DNA of 64,000 nt from Granulibacter bethesdensis (GCF_001889525.1 NZ_CP018192.1:1685493-1749492); one strand, 5' to 3'. Positions 28,346 to 38,736 are shown, counted from the stretch's first letter. Notes: a model not told the origin generated them from the letters alone. Program-made: numbers and translations.

Positions 28346-30178
28346 TCAGGCGGACTGTGCCTCAGGCTCCACCTCGGCAGCGAAACTGACATACGGTCCA
28401 GCGGAGAGAATCTGGATCGCCAGCATACCCATACCCTCCTGCGACCGGCGATCCAGCTTCAACACGGCATTGCCCGCAGTCCAGCGGCCCGCCTCGGCCT
28501 CATCACGTGCATTCCAGCCTTCATTGGCCAGAGTGAGGTTGATTGCCTGTGCGGAACCGGCATCGAACAGCACGACCTCGCCAACCAGGACACCCAGAGT
28601 GCGACGATCATCGACAAACGGGCCGAACACATCGCAGGGGCGGCTGGCGCGCGATATGATCCGCACGGTATCAACGCCGGCCGGGATCATGAACACGGCC
28701 CTGCCATTGGTTTCCCGCACCTTACGCAGGGTCTGGCCTGCGTTGCTCACCAGATGCAGATCAGCATCTGTGGTCAGCTCTGGTGCCACATTCCGACTGT
28801 CCGGCATGATTGTCTCAGCCCGTGCGGCAAGAGCGCGGAAAATCGGCTCGACCACCTCCCTGCTTACAGCCAACGGAGCGGCGGCATCATGCTGCCAGCT
28901 ACGGGCATTGCCGTGCCCAATGGACACGAGATTGCCGTCAGCCGTTGCGAAACGGATGCGGTTACCAGTGTCGAGATAGCTTTCCGTCAGGGCACCCTCT
29001 GCCATGATGACGGCATGGTCATCGGTTTCAATATGATAATATTGGTAATCAGTGATGGACCGATCATAAATAATAGAGCTGCCATTGATCAACATGCGTA
29101 CCGGGATGAATTTCCCATCCAGAAACAGGCAATGTTCCGGGGTAATCAGCAGATCACGGTAAGGCACCCCATCAGCCAGCGCATCTTTCAGCACCCGCAC
29201 CGGATAACCGGCCATATCATCCGGCAAACCGACACGCGCCGTCACACTGGCATGGCCAGCCCAGGTCACTGCGGCCGAACGCTGCACACCATCCTGGAAG
29301 GCGAGCACCCGATCACCCGCTTTGAGTTCCTCCACCGGGCGTTCTCCATCCGGTGTGCCGATCATGGAGCCAGCCAGGAAACAGGCACCAATAAAGGTAT
29401 TTCCGCCCGCATAGCCTATGGCCAGTGGATTATTGCCGCTGTCTGTATAGTACGTGCCGGCATTGAGCGTGACACCTGCTGCGAGATTGGCCGTGTAGTG
29501 ACCGATCTGCTGTCCGTTATCACCGTACAAAGTAATAGTACGGGCGGCCCCGGATGCGCTGATCGTATAGGATTTGACATGCGCGACGGTATTCTGGAAT
29601 TCGATCGTATCTTTTGATGGATTGTAATTGTTGATGGAGGTGCTGGACAAATTGATTACTGCTCCACCAGCATTGACAATCAGGGTACCACCGCCATTGC
29701 CGAAATTAATCGTGCTGTTCTCCAGCACAGACGCAAAGGCAGTGCCATTGGAAAATACGCCACCATTCGTAATATTAACGGTTGATCCGCTCAGTAGACC
29801 TGCCACATTGCCATTCGTCAGGCTTGCTGCTCCGCCATCGACATTGAGTGTCAGGCCACTCAAGCCTGAAGCCAGAACGTTAATGTTTGCTGTACCACCA
29901 ACATAGAAAGTGTTATTGTTCAGCGTTGCCAGGCTGGCGGCAATCGTGATTGTGCCCGATGCGCCCGGCACCACCACATAGTTTGAACCGGCCAGAACAG
30001 AGGCCAGGGTGAAAGAAAATCCATTTCCGTTGAGAACATGCGAGGGAGACACATTACCCAGATTTGTCTTGGTCCCGTCAGGATCCGTGATGACGACCTT
30101 GTAGGAAGTCAGCACTCCAAAAAAATAAACCGGGGTCACGGAATAAACGACGCCTGAACTCGTTGTATAGTCTGTCAT
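28346..30178 (-). CDS. Hint-domain protein with N-terminal beta-repeat region
   Basis: 610 residues. Residues about 50-260 are rich in Gly, Asn, Ser and Val in short repeats (GSTVNITNGG, NSTINFGNGG) that suggest a beta-solenoid, as in autotransporter or adhesin passengers. A Hedgehog/Intein (Hint) start follows at Cys266 (ACFLAGSMIGTPDGERPVE) with GDRVL and a TPEHCLFLDG-type block. Such proteins are common in acetic acid bacteria; self-cleavage at the cysteine is possible but not shown. No Sec signal peptide is seen, so another export route or a cytoplasmic role is possible. Confidence 0.78.
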   Translation of the reverse strand: MTDYTTSSGVVYSVTPVYFFGVLTSYKVVITDPDGTKTNLGNVSPSHVLNGNGFSFTLASVLAGSNYVVVPGASGTITIAASLATLNNNTFYVGGTANINVLASGLSGLTLNVDGGAASLTNGNVAGLLSGSTVNITNGGVFSNGTAFASVLENSTINFGNGGGTLIVNAGGAVINLSSTSINNYNPSKDTIEFQNTVAHVKSYTISASGAARTITLYGDNGQQIGHYTANLAAGVTLNAGTYYTDSGNNPLAIGYAGGNTFIGACFLAGSMIGTPDGERPVEELKAGDRVLAFQDGVQRSAAVTWAGHASVTARVGLPDDMAGYPVRVLKDALADGVPYRDLLITPEHCLFLDGKFIPVRMLINGSSIIYDRSITDYQYYHIETDDHAVIMAEGALTESYLDTGNRIRFATADGNLVSIGHGNARSWQHDAAAPLAVSREVVEPIFRALAARAETIMPDSRNVAPELTTDADLHLVSNAGQTLRKVRETNGRAVFMIPAGVDTVRIISRASRPCDVFGPFVDDRRTLGVLVGEVVLFDAGSAQAINLTLANEGWNARDEAEAGRWTAGNAVLKLDRRSQEGMGMLAIQILSAGPYVSFAAEVEPEAQSA

Positions 30179-30378
30179 GGGATTTACCTACGCATGGAAC
30201 GAGGGAACGGGACAGCCTGATGGTCCGGCCAAGTGAACAAATTTCAAATATATTCATAATGGACGTGTTATATATTTTCAATAAATAATTTTTATTCACT
30301 ATTAAACTATTTAGTTTATTTGTTGATTTATTTTAAACTTTTTGTTTATTGATTTAAACAAATCATAAAAGATAAAAA

Positions 30379-33351
30379 TCAACGCATGGTTTCTTCCAGA
30401 ATGGATTGCAGCCGCTGCTGATAGGCCTCCTGGGAGTGATCCTGTAGAATACGCGCATAGGCTCCGTTACGGATGCTGTTCCACAAGGTCTCATCCCGGT
30501 ACAGCGCCAGAATGCGATCCGCGAAACGCTGCCGCTCATCATCGCCGCCATCTGCGATTTCCACCCCGTCTGACCAACCGAGCTGGCGGCACAGCAAAGA
30601 GCTGGCGACAACCGGAATGCCGTAAGAAGCGGCCTCATGAACCTTGTAGGGGATACCGGCGGCAAATCGTGTCGGGGCCACAAAAACACGATGACGGCTA
30701 TAAAGCGGCGCCAGATCATCGACCGGCCCCACGAAATTGACGCTGGGCAGGCTGGCAACGGGCCCTGTATCCGTGCCGGGCGCCACATGCCCGACAAGGG
30801 TGATTTTAAGATGCCGCCCCATCTTGTCCTGAACAATCGGCATGATCGCATGCAGAAACCAGAGCAGACTGTCATAATTCGGTGACATGGTCCCATGCAA
30901 TGCGCCGACAAACAGGAGATCCCTGCGCTCCTCGTAACCCGGCGTTTCACCACGCTGCGGCACGTAATGCCCGAGCGTATCAATGGTCGAGTATCCGGCC
31001 TTGCGGATAATCTCGGCATCAATATCGTTCACGGCGATAATCCGCTGGGCGAAACGTGCGCAGTCCAGCTCCATCTCCACCGTTGGGACGTCCTTGATAC
31101 TCCGCCCGGTCAACTGGCGATGGGCTATTTCACGGGGCGCCACCACGGCCTCGGTATCCAGCACGATTGTGCTGCCAGAAACGCTGGAGGCGACAGAGTC
31201 CAGAACCGGTGCCAACAGGCGCAGATTATGTGTCCGGGCAATCCAGAGAATATCGTACATCCCCGGTCTGCTGCTCAGAAAATCTGCAAACCTGTCGAAA
31301 CGGCGATCATGCATGACTTCGACACGGTCCGGAAAATCCGTCCGCCAGTCGAGCGCCAGGGTAGCGTCGGGATGCAGCGGAAACACCGTGACGGCATGAC
31401 CAAGCGCATCCATGGCCCGGATGATGTCATTGGTCCGGACATAACCGGACCCCAGATACCGCATCGGCATCCGATCCTCGACCAGCAGAATACGCAGTTG
31501 ACGCCGTCTGGCGCTGCGGGCGCGATGAAAGCCTGTTTCGCTGAAACCATGATGAAATCTCAGCACATCACGATGCTGACGGCAGAAAATATCCCGCGCC
31601 CGCCCGATGGAGCGCGCAGCCCAGCCTGCGCTGGATGATCCGTATTCATAATGGTGGATCACGACCGACGGATCGTACAGCGTGACATAGCCGCGTTTTT
31701 TCAGCCGCAGGCAGAGATCGGTATCCTCATAATAGGCCGGACGATAGACCGGATCGAAGCCACCCAGCGCCTGCACCTGCTCCGTGCGGGTCAACAGAAA
31801 GGCAGCCGAGCAGAAATCTACCTCCCGCACGAAATTGGCCTCCGGTGCATCAACCGGATAATCACGCGCATACCCATGGGTGCGCCCGTCCCGCCAGACG
31901 ATGCAACCAGCCTCCTGCAACGCCCCGTTGGTGCGGATAATCTTTCCACCAACAGCACCGGCCTGCGGGTTGGCCGCCAGACGCCGGACCGCCCGCTCCA
32001 GTGCGAGCGGCCCCAACACCACATCGTTGTTCAGATACAGCGTATAGAGGCCACGGGCATGCTCCAGCCCGACATTACAACCGGCGATATAGCCGCGATT
32101 GGTGGAAAAATGGATCACCTTCGCGCCATGCACATAGCGTTCAATGGCTGTGGTTTCATCGCGCGAACCTGAATCAACCAGGATCACCTCCAGATCGACT
32201 TTCTGTGCCGCGAGCGAAGCCAGTGTCTGCATGGTCAGATGAAACTGATTATGCATCACGATCATCACGGAGACCGTCGGAGGCACGCTATCGTCACGGG
32301 AGAAATCAAGCCCGTGCGGCATCAGACAGGCCAGCGTGTTGCGCGCCTGCCGGGCAAACAGGAACCGCGTCTGGCTTTCGGTCGGGACTGGCTCCTCTTC
32401 CTGCACAAAGCCCTCGATCTGACGGGCAATGTGCAGCGCAAAAGGATCACGAATAATGTTGCTGGCCGTGTTCAGGGTCGACTGTGCATCTGTTGACGGA
32501 AGCTGCAAGTCGTGACGCGGAGGACGCCCCTCTTGAATGCCGAATTCCAGAAAATGCATATATCCGTTGCGGAAGCGGCCTCCCTGCAGGAAGCCGTCCA
32601 GATCCGTATTGCCGGACTGATACTCCTCCTCCGAGAAAAACGGATTTGGATTGAAGGCATGAGGCGTGTCATTGCCAAGGTAATGTGCCAGCGGACTGAT
32701 CCATCGTCCGGCAGCTATCTCCTCCGCCACTGCCGGATAGTTTTGCAGGTACCATTCCGCATCGAAATACCAGGAGGAGCGCGGATAAAGCCCCTGCCCG
32801 GCGAGATCGAACACATCCTCGATCAGGCTGCGGTCTTCCTTTTTTGGCGGGACATGGGCGGGCCTGAACATGTTCCACAGATCGGGATCCAGAAACAGGC
32901 CCGGCTGCCGCCCTTCCGCCGCGCCTTCGCGCAGATAGTGATCAAACCCGTTGACAAAATCCCCTCTGCCGACCGGCCCGTCAAAGCGGAACAGGTCGGG
33001 ATAGGTCCGCTGATACCACGCCTCATCGAACAACCAGTTGGGAGAACGGATTTTATGGCCGACCTTGAAATAATGATCGTAGCCACAGGTGAATATACCC
33101 CGCTCTATCGCAGTCCGCACATCAGGGTTGGCATTCACATACCATTGTTCGTCAAACAGTGCATTGGGGCAGAAACCTGACTGATGGCCTTCATCCCGAT
33201 AATGATGCCAGCCATCCGGCTTGCCATATTTTACTGCGTACCAGTCAGCATCGAAAAACAGCCAAGAGGGTAATGTTGTTTTCCTCGGCACACACTGCAA
33301 TGCGGCAGAAGAGTCCTGATTAATCTCGCTATGAAAAAGCTCGTGAAGCAT
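30379..33351 (-). CDS. large bifunctional glycosyltransferase (GT2 plus GT4 domains) with N-terminal repeats
   Basis: 990 residues. Residues 1 to about 285 hold four or five repeats of a FDxxWYxxxYPD / HYxxxGxxEGR pattern shared with the gene at 22620. Residues about 340-600 form a GT2 domain (VSVMIVMHNQFHLTMQTL start, LYLNNDVVLG as DxD-like motif, YYEDTDLCLRLKKRGY). Residues about 640-985 are a GT4 domain (LGSGYVRTNDIIRAMDALGH near its start, FVAPTRFAAGIPYKVHEAAS near its end). It probably builds a repeat unit of a surface glycan. The adjacent Hint gene is on the same strand. Confidence 0.82.
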   Translation of the reverse strand: MLHELFHSEINQDSSAALQCVPRKTTLPSWLFFDADWYAVKYGKPDGWHHYRDEGHQSGFCPNALFDEQWYVNANPDVRTAIERGIFTCGYDHYFKVGHKIRSPNWLFDEAWYQRTYPDLFRFDGPVGRGDFVNGFDHYLREGAAEGRQPGLFLDPDLWNMFRPAHVPPKKEDRSLIEDVFDLAGQGLYPRSSWYFDAEWYLQNYPAVAEEIAAGRWISPLAHYLGNDTPHAFNPNPFFSEEEYQSGNTDLDGFLQGGRFRNGYMHFLEFGIQEGRPPRHDLQLPSTDAQSTLNTASNIIRDPFALHIARQIEGFVQEEEPVPTESQTRFLFARQARNTLACLMPHGLDFSRDDSVPPTVSVMIVMHNQFHLTMQTLASLAAQKVDLEVILVDSGSRDETTAIERYVHGAKVIHFSTNRGYIAGCNVGLEHARGLYTLYLNNDVVLGPLALERAVRRLAANPQAGAVGGKIIRTNGALQEAGCIVWRDGRTHGYARDYPVDAPEANFVREVDFCSAAFLLTRTEQVQALGGFDPVYRPAYYEDTDLCLRLKKRGYVTLYDPSVVIHHYEYGSSSAGWAARSIGRARDIFCRQHRDVLRFHHGFSETGFHRARSARRRQLRILLVEDRMPMRYLGSGYVRTNDIIRAMDALGHAVTVFPLHPDATLALDWRTDFPDRVEVMHDRRFDRFADFLSSRPGMYDILWIARTHNLRLLAPVLDSVASSVSGSTIVLDTEAVVAPREIAHRQLTGRSIKDVPTVEMELDCARFAQRIIAVNDIDAEIIRKAGYSTIDTLGHYVPQRGETPGYEERRDLLFVGALHGTMSPNYDSLLWFLHAIMPIVQDKMGRHLKITLVGHVAPGTDTGPVASLPSVNFVGPVDDLAPLYSRHRVFVAPTRFAAGIPYKVHEAASYGIPVVASSLLCRQLGWSDGVEIADGGDDERQRFADRILALYRDETLWNSIRNGAYARILQDHSQEAYQQRLQSILEETMR

Positions 33352-33652
33352 CCGTGTTACATGCCCAAAATCATGGGCGCTTCTGCGTAGATCACAGCGA
33401 ACAGCCCCGTTCTTTCCAGAATAAAAGATCAGCTATCAAATAAACTTGCGGTTGTATGAACAGTGTTCAGCAGTTTCAGAAAATGATCTTCTCAAACATG
33501 TCGCCAAAAAAACACTCTCTTTATCCTGACTGCTTTTATCACTTCACATTCTCAGCATAGTTTATTGATCTGAAAAATACACCCGCATGGGAGACTGAGA
33601 AAATGGCTGTTTTTATAAAATGAGTATTTTTTACGATGGGCATTGAATAAAA
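33352..33652. other. intergenic region upstream of the large glycosyltransferase
   Basis: About 300 bases, AT-rich, no gene. It should hold the promoter of the minus-strand glycosyltransferase. Confidence 0.4.
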
Positions 33653-33680
33653 AAACGCGCCGATCGATACCGGCGCGTTT
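33653..33680 (-). terminator. terminator downstream of crcB
   Basis: AAACGCGCCG (33653-33662) pairs perfectly with CGGCGCGTTT (33671-33680). On the minus strand the stem is followed by a run of T, about 40 bases past the crcB stop. Confidence 0.8.
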
Positions 33681-33721
33681 ATTGTATTCTTATTTTTCAA
33701 TCAGACGGTTTATGACCGTTT

Positions 33722-34105
33722 TTATCCCCGTATCAGTGTCCTCACCAGATGCAATGCAAGAAACAGCGCCCCCACTGACAACGTCACCGACGCCACCGCA
33801 TAAGAAGCGGCGAGAATCACTTTGCCGCGCTCATAAAGCAGCGCCGTTTCCAGCGAAAAGGCGGAAAACGTGGTAAACCCGCCGAGAATGCCGGTGGTCA
33901 GAAACAGCCGCCAGTGCTGCGGTAACCCGGCCTTGAGAGCGAATGTCTCCACCACCGCACCGATCAGGAACGAGCCGAGCATATTGATGAACAACGTGCC
34001 GAACGGAAATTCCGTCAGCCCCCAGCGCATCGCGGTCAGATTGACCATATGCCGTGCCATACCGCCAATCCCGGCACCGAAAAAGACGATCAAATAGCTC
34101 ATCAC
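33722..34105 (-). CDS. crcB: fluoride efflux channel
   Basis: 127 residues, four predicted membrane helices, with the GGFTTFSAFSLE and NMLGSFLIG motifs of CrcB/Fluc. It works as a dual-topology dimer that lets fluoride out of the cell. It lies 38 bases after the RND permease on the same strand and may be the last gene of that operon. I see no fluoride riboswitch directly upstream. Confidence 0.92.
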   Translation of the reverse strand: MMSYLIVFFGAGIGGMARHMVNLTAMRWGLTEFPFGTLFINMLGSFLIGAVVETFALKAGLPQHWRLFLTTGILGGFTTFSAFSLETALLYERGKVILAASYAVASVTLSVGALFLALHLVRTLIRG

Positions 34106-34143
34106 TCAGCCCCGCTTCATCCTGTTCCGTAACTTTACACGGA

Positions 34144-37100
34144 TCATGAGGGCCGGCCATGCTGGCGACCGATCCGGGCGATCAGCGTATAGAAAGACGG
34201 GGTCAGCAAAAGGCCGAAACCGGTGACACCCAGCATGCCCGCGAACACGGTGGTTCCCAAAGACTGCCGCATCTCCGCCCCTGCCCCGGTCGCGACGACC
34301 AGCGGCAGCACGCCCAGAATAAAGGCCAGCGAGGTCATCAGAATGGGACGCAGACGGGTACGGGCGGCATGCTCGGCAGCGGCCGCAGGGCTAGCACCTT
34401 CATCCTCGGCCTGACGGGCGAATTCGACGATCAGGATGGCGTTTTTCGCAGCCAGACCAACCAGCACCACAAAACCGATCTGCGCCAGAATATCGATGGC
34501 CATGCCACGCCATAACAGGCCGGTCACCGCCGCCAGCAGACACATCGGCACAATCAACACCACCGCCAGTGGCAGTTTCCAGCTTTCATACTGTGCCGCC
34601 AGCACCAGAAACACGAACAGCGCCGCCGCGCCGAATACCAGCAGGGTCGGCGTTCCCTTCATCTGCTGCTGATAGGCAAGCTCGGTCCATTCCACGCCGA
34701 ATCCGTGCGGCAGAACCTGCTCCGCCAGCCGCTCCATATGCGCCAGCGCAGTGCCGGAGGAAACACCGGGGGCCGCGCCGCCCATGATCTCGGCCGAGGG
34801 ATACAGGTTATAGCGCGGCATCCGGTAAGGCGACGTGGTATCGGCGAAGCGCGCCACTGTGCCGATAGGGACCATATGACCACTGGCATTACGCGCCTTC
34901 AGCCGTCCGATATCGTCGGGGGTACGGCGGAACTGCCCATCCGCCTGCGCCACAACCTGATAGGTGCGGCCCAGATAGTTGAAGTCGTTGATATAGGTCG
35001 AGCCAAGATAAAGCTGCATCGCTCCGAACACGTCACCCGGCGTCATCCCGACCTTTTCCGCCTTCTGACGGTCCATATCGGCATAAACCGAGGGTGTGCC
35101 CGTGTTGAACAGCATGAAGATCCCGGCCAGAGCCGGATCTTTCCGAGCTGCGGCAACCAGTTGCTGCGTCGCCTGCTCCAGCTCCTTCGCACTGACGCCG
35201 GTGCGGTCCTGCACCATCAGCTTGAAACCGCCAGCCTCGCCAATGCCCTCCACCGGTGGCGGGGCGACGGTCAACACGAAGGCGTCCTTCACCACGGAAA
35301 GCCGCCGCTGCATGTCTTTCAGGATCACCGGCGCCGAGAGACCTTTTTTCTCGCGCTCGTCGAAATCCCTCAGGGTGGAGAACACCGTCGCGGCGTTGGA
35401 GGCATTGGTGCTGCTGGCAATATCCAGGCCGGCGAAGGGCACCGCATGAGAGACACCGGGCGTCTCCATGATGATTTTGGTGACCTCCATCACCGCCTGC
35501 TTGGTGCGATCCAGCGAAGCGCCGGGAGGAAGCTGGATCAGAGTGACCAGATAGCTTTTATCCTGATCCGGGATAAAGCCGGTGGGCGCGCGGGAGAACT
35601 GCAAGCCGGTCAGCGCGATCAGCCCGGCATAAGCCAGCATGACCAGCCCCACCCCACGCAACAACACCCGCGTCAACCGGCCATAGCGATCGGACAGCCA
35701 GTCGAAGCCCCGGTTGAACAGCGCGAAGCCCCGCGCCACCAGACGGGATAAGATGGTACCCCGCGGTGTGTGATGATCATGCGGACGGAACAGCACCGCG
35801 CATAAAGCCGGGCTGAGCGTCAGCGAGACAATCGCCGAAATGACGGTGGACGCTGCAATGGTCACCGCGAACTGACGGAAGAAAGCTCCGGTGATGCCTG
35901 AGAGGAATGCCGACGGCACGAACACCGCGCATAAGGTCAGGGCAATGGCGATCAATGCGCCGCCGACCTCATCCATCGTGCGATGCGCGGCTTCGGAGGG
36001 TGACATACCGGCCCGGAGGTTACGCTCCACATTCTCCACCACTACGATGGCGTCATCGACCACGATGCCTACCGCCAGCACCAGCCCGAACAATGACAGA
36101 TTGTTCAGCGTGATACCGAACAGGGCGAGCACGGTGAACGTACCGATCAACGAGACCGGAATGGCAATCACCGGCACCAACGAGGCGCGCCATGTCTGCA
36201 GGAACAGGATCACCACCCCGACCACCAGAAGAATGGCGATCAGGATTGTATCCTCCACCTCATGCACTGATTTGGAGATGAATTCGGTGGGGTCATACTG
36301 AATGGTGTAGGCAACACCGGGGGGAAAATCCTTCGACAGGACTTTCATCGCCTCCTTCACCTCACGATCCACAGCCAAGGAATTTGCTCCCGGCTGAGCG
36401 TAGATTGCCAGCGGAATGGCCTCACCGAGATCGAGATAAGCGGCCGAACTGTAATCCTGCGCCCCCACTTCGGTCCGGCCAATATCGCGAATACGCACGA
36501 TATGACCCTGCCGGTCATTTTTCACGATGATGTCGGCAAATTCCTCGGCCGTATGCAGCCGACCCAGCGTCTGTACATTCAGCTCATACGCTTCCGCGGA
36601 GGGGGTTGGCTGCTGGTTCAGCACACCGGCCGAAACCTGAATATTCTGCGCCCGCAGAGCCGAAACGATTTCCTCTGCCGTCACATCATGCGCTGCCGCC
36701 TTGTCGGGATCAAGCCAGATGCGCATCGCATAATCCCGGCCCCCGAAAAGCTGTACATTCCCCACCCCCGGCAGACGCGCCAGCACGTCCTTCACATGCA
36801 AGGTGGCATAGTTGGACAGATACAGTTGATCCCGCGATGCATCCGGCGAAACCAGATGCACCACCAGCAGGATGCTCGGTGTCACTTTCTGCACGGTCAC
36901 GCCCAGACGCTGCACCTGATCCGGCAGACGCGGCAGAGCCTGTGTCACGCGGTTCTGCGTCAACACCTGCGCCATGTTGAGATCAGTACCAAGGCGAAAC
37001 GTAACCGTCAGGCTGAGCTTGCCATCCCCGGTGGATTGGCTGCTCATATACAGCATGTTCTCCACACCGTTGATCTGCTGCTGCAACGGCGTCGCGACGG

Positions 37101-37284
37101 ACTGGTCCACCACCTCCGCCGAGGCACCGGGATAGGAGGTGGAGATCTGCACTGTCGGCGGCACGATATCGGGATATTGCTCGACCGGCAGAGCGAACAG
37201 GGCGCCAAGGCCGATCAAGGTGATAAAAATGCTGACGACCGAGGCAAGGATCGGCCGGTCAATAAAAGTATGGGTGAAGCGCAT
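34144..37284 (-). CDS. RND-family multidrug efflux permease (HAE1 type)
   Basis: 1046 residues, the normal size of AcrB-like pumps, with 12 predicted membrane segments, two large periplasmic loops, the N-terminal FIDRPILASV motif and VGIVVDDAIVVVENVERN in the fourth helix carrying the proton-relay aspartates. It pumps drugs or other amphiphiles out with the adaptor encoded 20 bases upstream. No outer-membrane channel gene is in the operon, so it must borrow a TolC-like protein from elsewhere. Likely controlled by the TetR gene next door. Confidence 0.93.
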   Translation of the reverse strand: MRFTHTFIDRPILASVVSIFITLIGLGALFALPVEQYPDIVPPTVQISTSYPGASAEVVDQSVATPLQQQINGVENMLYMSSQSTGDGKLSLTVTFRLGTDLNMAQVLTQNRVTQALPRLPDQVQRLGVTVQKVTPSILLVVHLVSPDASRDQLYLSNYATLHVKDVLARLPGVGNVQLFGGRDYAMRIWLDPDKAAAHDVTAEEIVSALRAQNIQVSAGVLNQQPTPSAEAYELNVQTLGRLHTAEEFADIIVKNDRQGHIVRIRDIGRTEVGAQDYSSAAYLDLGEAIPLAIYAQPGANSLAVDREVKEAMKVLSKDFPPGVAYTIQYDPTEFISKSVHEVEDTILIAILLVVGVVILFLQTWRASLVPVIAIPVSLIGTFTVLALFGITLNNLSLFGLVLAVGIVVDDAIVVVENVERNLRAGMSPSEAAHRTMDEVGGALIAIALTLCAVFVPSAFLSGITGAFFRQFAVTIAASTVISAIVSLTLSPALCAVLFRPHDHHTPRGTILSRLVARGFALFNRGFDWLSDRYGRLTRVLLRGVGLVMLAYAGLIALTGLQFSRAPTGFIPDQDKSYLVTLIQLPPGASLDRTKQAVMEVTKIIMETPGVSHAVPFAGLDIASSTNASNAATVFSTLRDFDEREKKGLSAPVILKDMQRRLSVVKDAFVLTVAPPPVEGIGEAGGFKLMVQDRTGVSAKELEQATQQLVAAARKDPALAGIFMLFNTGTPSVYADMDRQKAEKVGMTPGDVFGAMQLYLGSTYINDFNYLGRTYQVVAQADGQFRRTPDDIGRLKARNASGHMVPIGTVARFADTTSPYRMPRYNLYPSAEIMGGAAPGVSSGTALAHMERLAEQVLPHGFGVEWTELAYQQQMKGTPTLLVFGAAALFVFLVLAAQYESWKLPLAVVLIVPMCLLAAVTGLLWRGMAIDILAQIGFVVLVGLAAKNAILIVEFARQAEDEGASPAAAAEHAARTRLRPILMTSLAFILGVLPLVVATGAGAEMRQSLGTTVFAGMLGVTGFGLLLTPSFYTLIARIGRQHGRPS

Positions 37285-37304
37285 GATGTCTCTGCTTCCC
37301 CTGC

Positions 37305-38612
37305 TCAGTGAACACTGGCCGGGACACTGGAAACCAGGCGTATCTCACCCGGCTTCGCCGAGACCTTCATGCCCGGCTGCGCCCGCATGAGCCCATCGAT
37401 CACCACGCGATCCTGTGGAGAAAGACCAGAGCGGATCACGCGCAAACCCTGCTCCAGCGGGCCAGTCTCCACAGGCTTGGGGCGCACCGTGCCATCCGCC
37501 GCAACGGTCATGACGATATGGCGGGTCTGATCCTGCATCACCGCGGCAGCCGGCACCAGCAGCACCGGCGCAGGCGGCGTGACTGTCAGACGCAGCCGCG
37601 CAAATGCGCCCGGCACCAGAAACAGATCGGCATTCGGCACGGTAGCACGAGCATGCATGGTGCCGCTGCCGCGATCCATCGCATTGTCGATGAAATCAAG
37701 CCTGCCATGTCGGGAGACAGCACCCTCATCACCCAGCATGATCTCCACCTGATCCAGCGAGGATGATGGGCCGTGCAAAGCATCTTCGTTGCTTCCATGC
37801 TGTCTGGCACGCGCATAGGCGAGGTAATCGGACTCGCTCATATCGAAATCCAGATAGACCGGATCGAGCGACACCAGCGTTGCCATCAGGGTAGAGGATG
37901 CGCCTCCCCCCCGGCTGCCGTTGACCAGACTGCCCACGGACACCAGATGCGCGCCGATCCGCCCGGTGAAGGGGGCAACGACATGGGTGAACTCCAGATC
38001 CAATTTCGCATCACGGATAGCGGCTTTCGCCTGATCCAGATCCGCAAGGGCGGCATTCACATCGGCCGTGCGCTGATCCACCGTCTGCGCAGTACCGAAA
38101 TCAGTGTGGCGCAATTGCTGGGCACGCCAGAGCTGTACTTTTGCCAGCGTCACACGGGCCTCGGCGCTTTGATACTGTGCGTTGGCCTGCGCCAGTTTGA
38201 TCTCGTAGGGGCGTGGATCAATTACAAACAGCAGATCACCCTTATGGACGATCTGGCCATCGGTAAAATGAATCTCCTGAAGCTGGCCGCCAACCTGGGC
38301 CCGTAATTCCACCTTGTCGCGGGCGGAAAACTGGCCGAGAAACCCTGCATATCCCGCCACTTTCCGTTGCAGCGGCGTGCTGACGATGACCTCCGGCGCG
38401 GGCATTGCAGCAGGATGGGACGCTTTGTCCGATGAAAACCGCGCCAGAAGAGGCGTCAGAGCCCCCTGCTTCCAGGCATAGCCTCCGCCGGCCAGCAGCA
38501 GGATCAGAACCGCCAGATTGCGCCATGTCCGTGCTTCCCGCCGCCCCGTGCCGCCTGAACCCGGCCTGCTGATCCCCTGAGCCTCACCTGTCCGCTGCAT
38601 CACGTTTTCCAT
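37305..38612 (-). CDS. RND efflux periplasmic adaptor (membrane fusion protein)
   Basis: 435 residues from the ATG at 38612 (MENVMQRTG); the ATG at 38600 is an alternative. A membrane anchor is at about 30-45 (LAVLILLLAGGGYAW), followed by lipoyl halves (KVELRAQVGGQLQEI and LVVAPFTGRIGAHLVSVGSLV-like segments), a coiled-coil hairpin and beta-barrel domains. It forms the tripartite pump with the permease downstream. The longer open frame to 38738 would run through the palindromic operator, so it is not used. Confidence 0.88.
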   Translation of the reverse strand: MENVMQRTGEAQGISRPGSGGTGRREARTWRNLAVLILLLAGGGYAWKQGALTPLLARFSSDKASHPAAMPAPEVIVSTPLQRKVAGYAGFLGQFSARDKVELRAQVGGQLQEIHFTDGQIVHKGDLLFVIDPRPYEIKLAQANAQYQSAEARVTLAKVQLWRAQQLRHTDFGTAQTVDQRTADVNAALADLDQAKAAIRDAKLDLEFTHVVAPFTGRIGAHLVSVGSLVNGSRGGGASSTLMATLVSLDPVYLDFDMSESDYLAYARARQHGSNEDALHGPSSSLDQVEIMLGDEGAVSRHGRLDFIDNAMDRGSGTMHARATVPNADLFLVPGAFARLRLTVTPPAPVLLVPAAAVMQDQTRHIVMTVAADGTVRPKPVETGPLEQGLRVIRSGLSPQDRVVIDGLMRAQPGMKVSAKPGEIRLVSSVPASVH

Positions 38613-38657
38613 CCCCCCCGAACTCGGCAGATCATCCCGAAAATGATGATAGAATAT

Positions 38658-38688
38658 CATACCGAACGATACTATATCGGCTGGTATG
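38658..38688. promoter_or_regulatory. 31-bp palindromic operator for the TetR regulator
   Basis: CATACC-n3-CGATA-n3-TATCG-n3-GGTATG, perfectly symmetric about position 38673 with three unpaired bases in each arm. It lies in the gap between the divergent efflux operon and tetR, overlapping both predicted promoters, so one repressor could control both. Confidence 0.75.
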
Positions 38689-38736
38689 GTATCCGGGAAA
38701 CCGGTTTTCAACCGGAAGGAGGATTGTAAACACCAC

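Noticed and set aside
33722-34143. Fluoride riboswitch before crcB
   Set aside because: Only 38 bases separate crcB from the RND gene and they do not show the riboswitch core.
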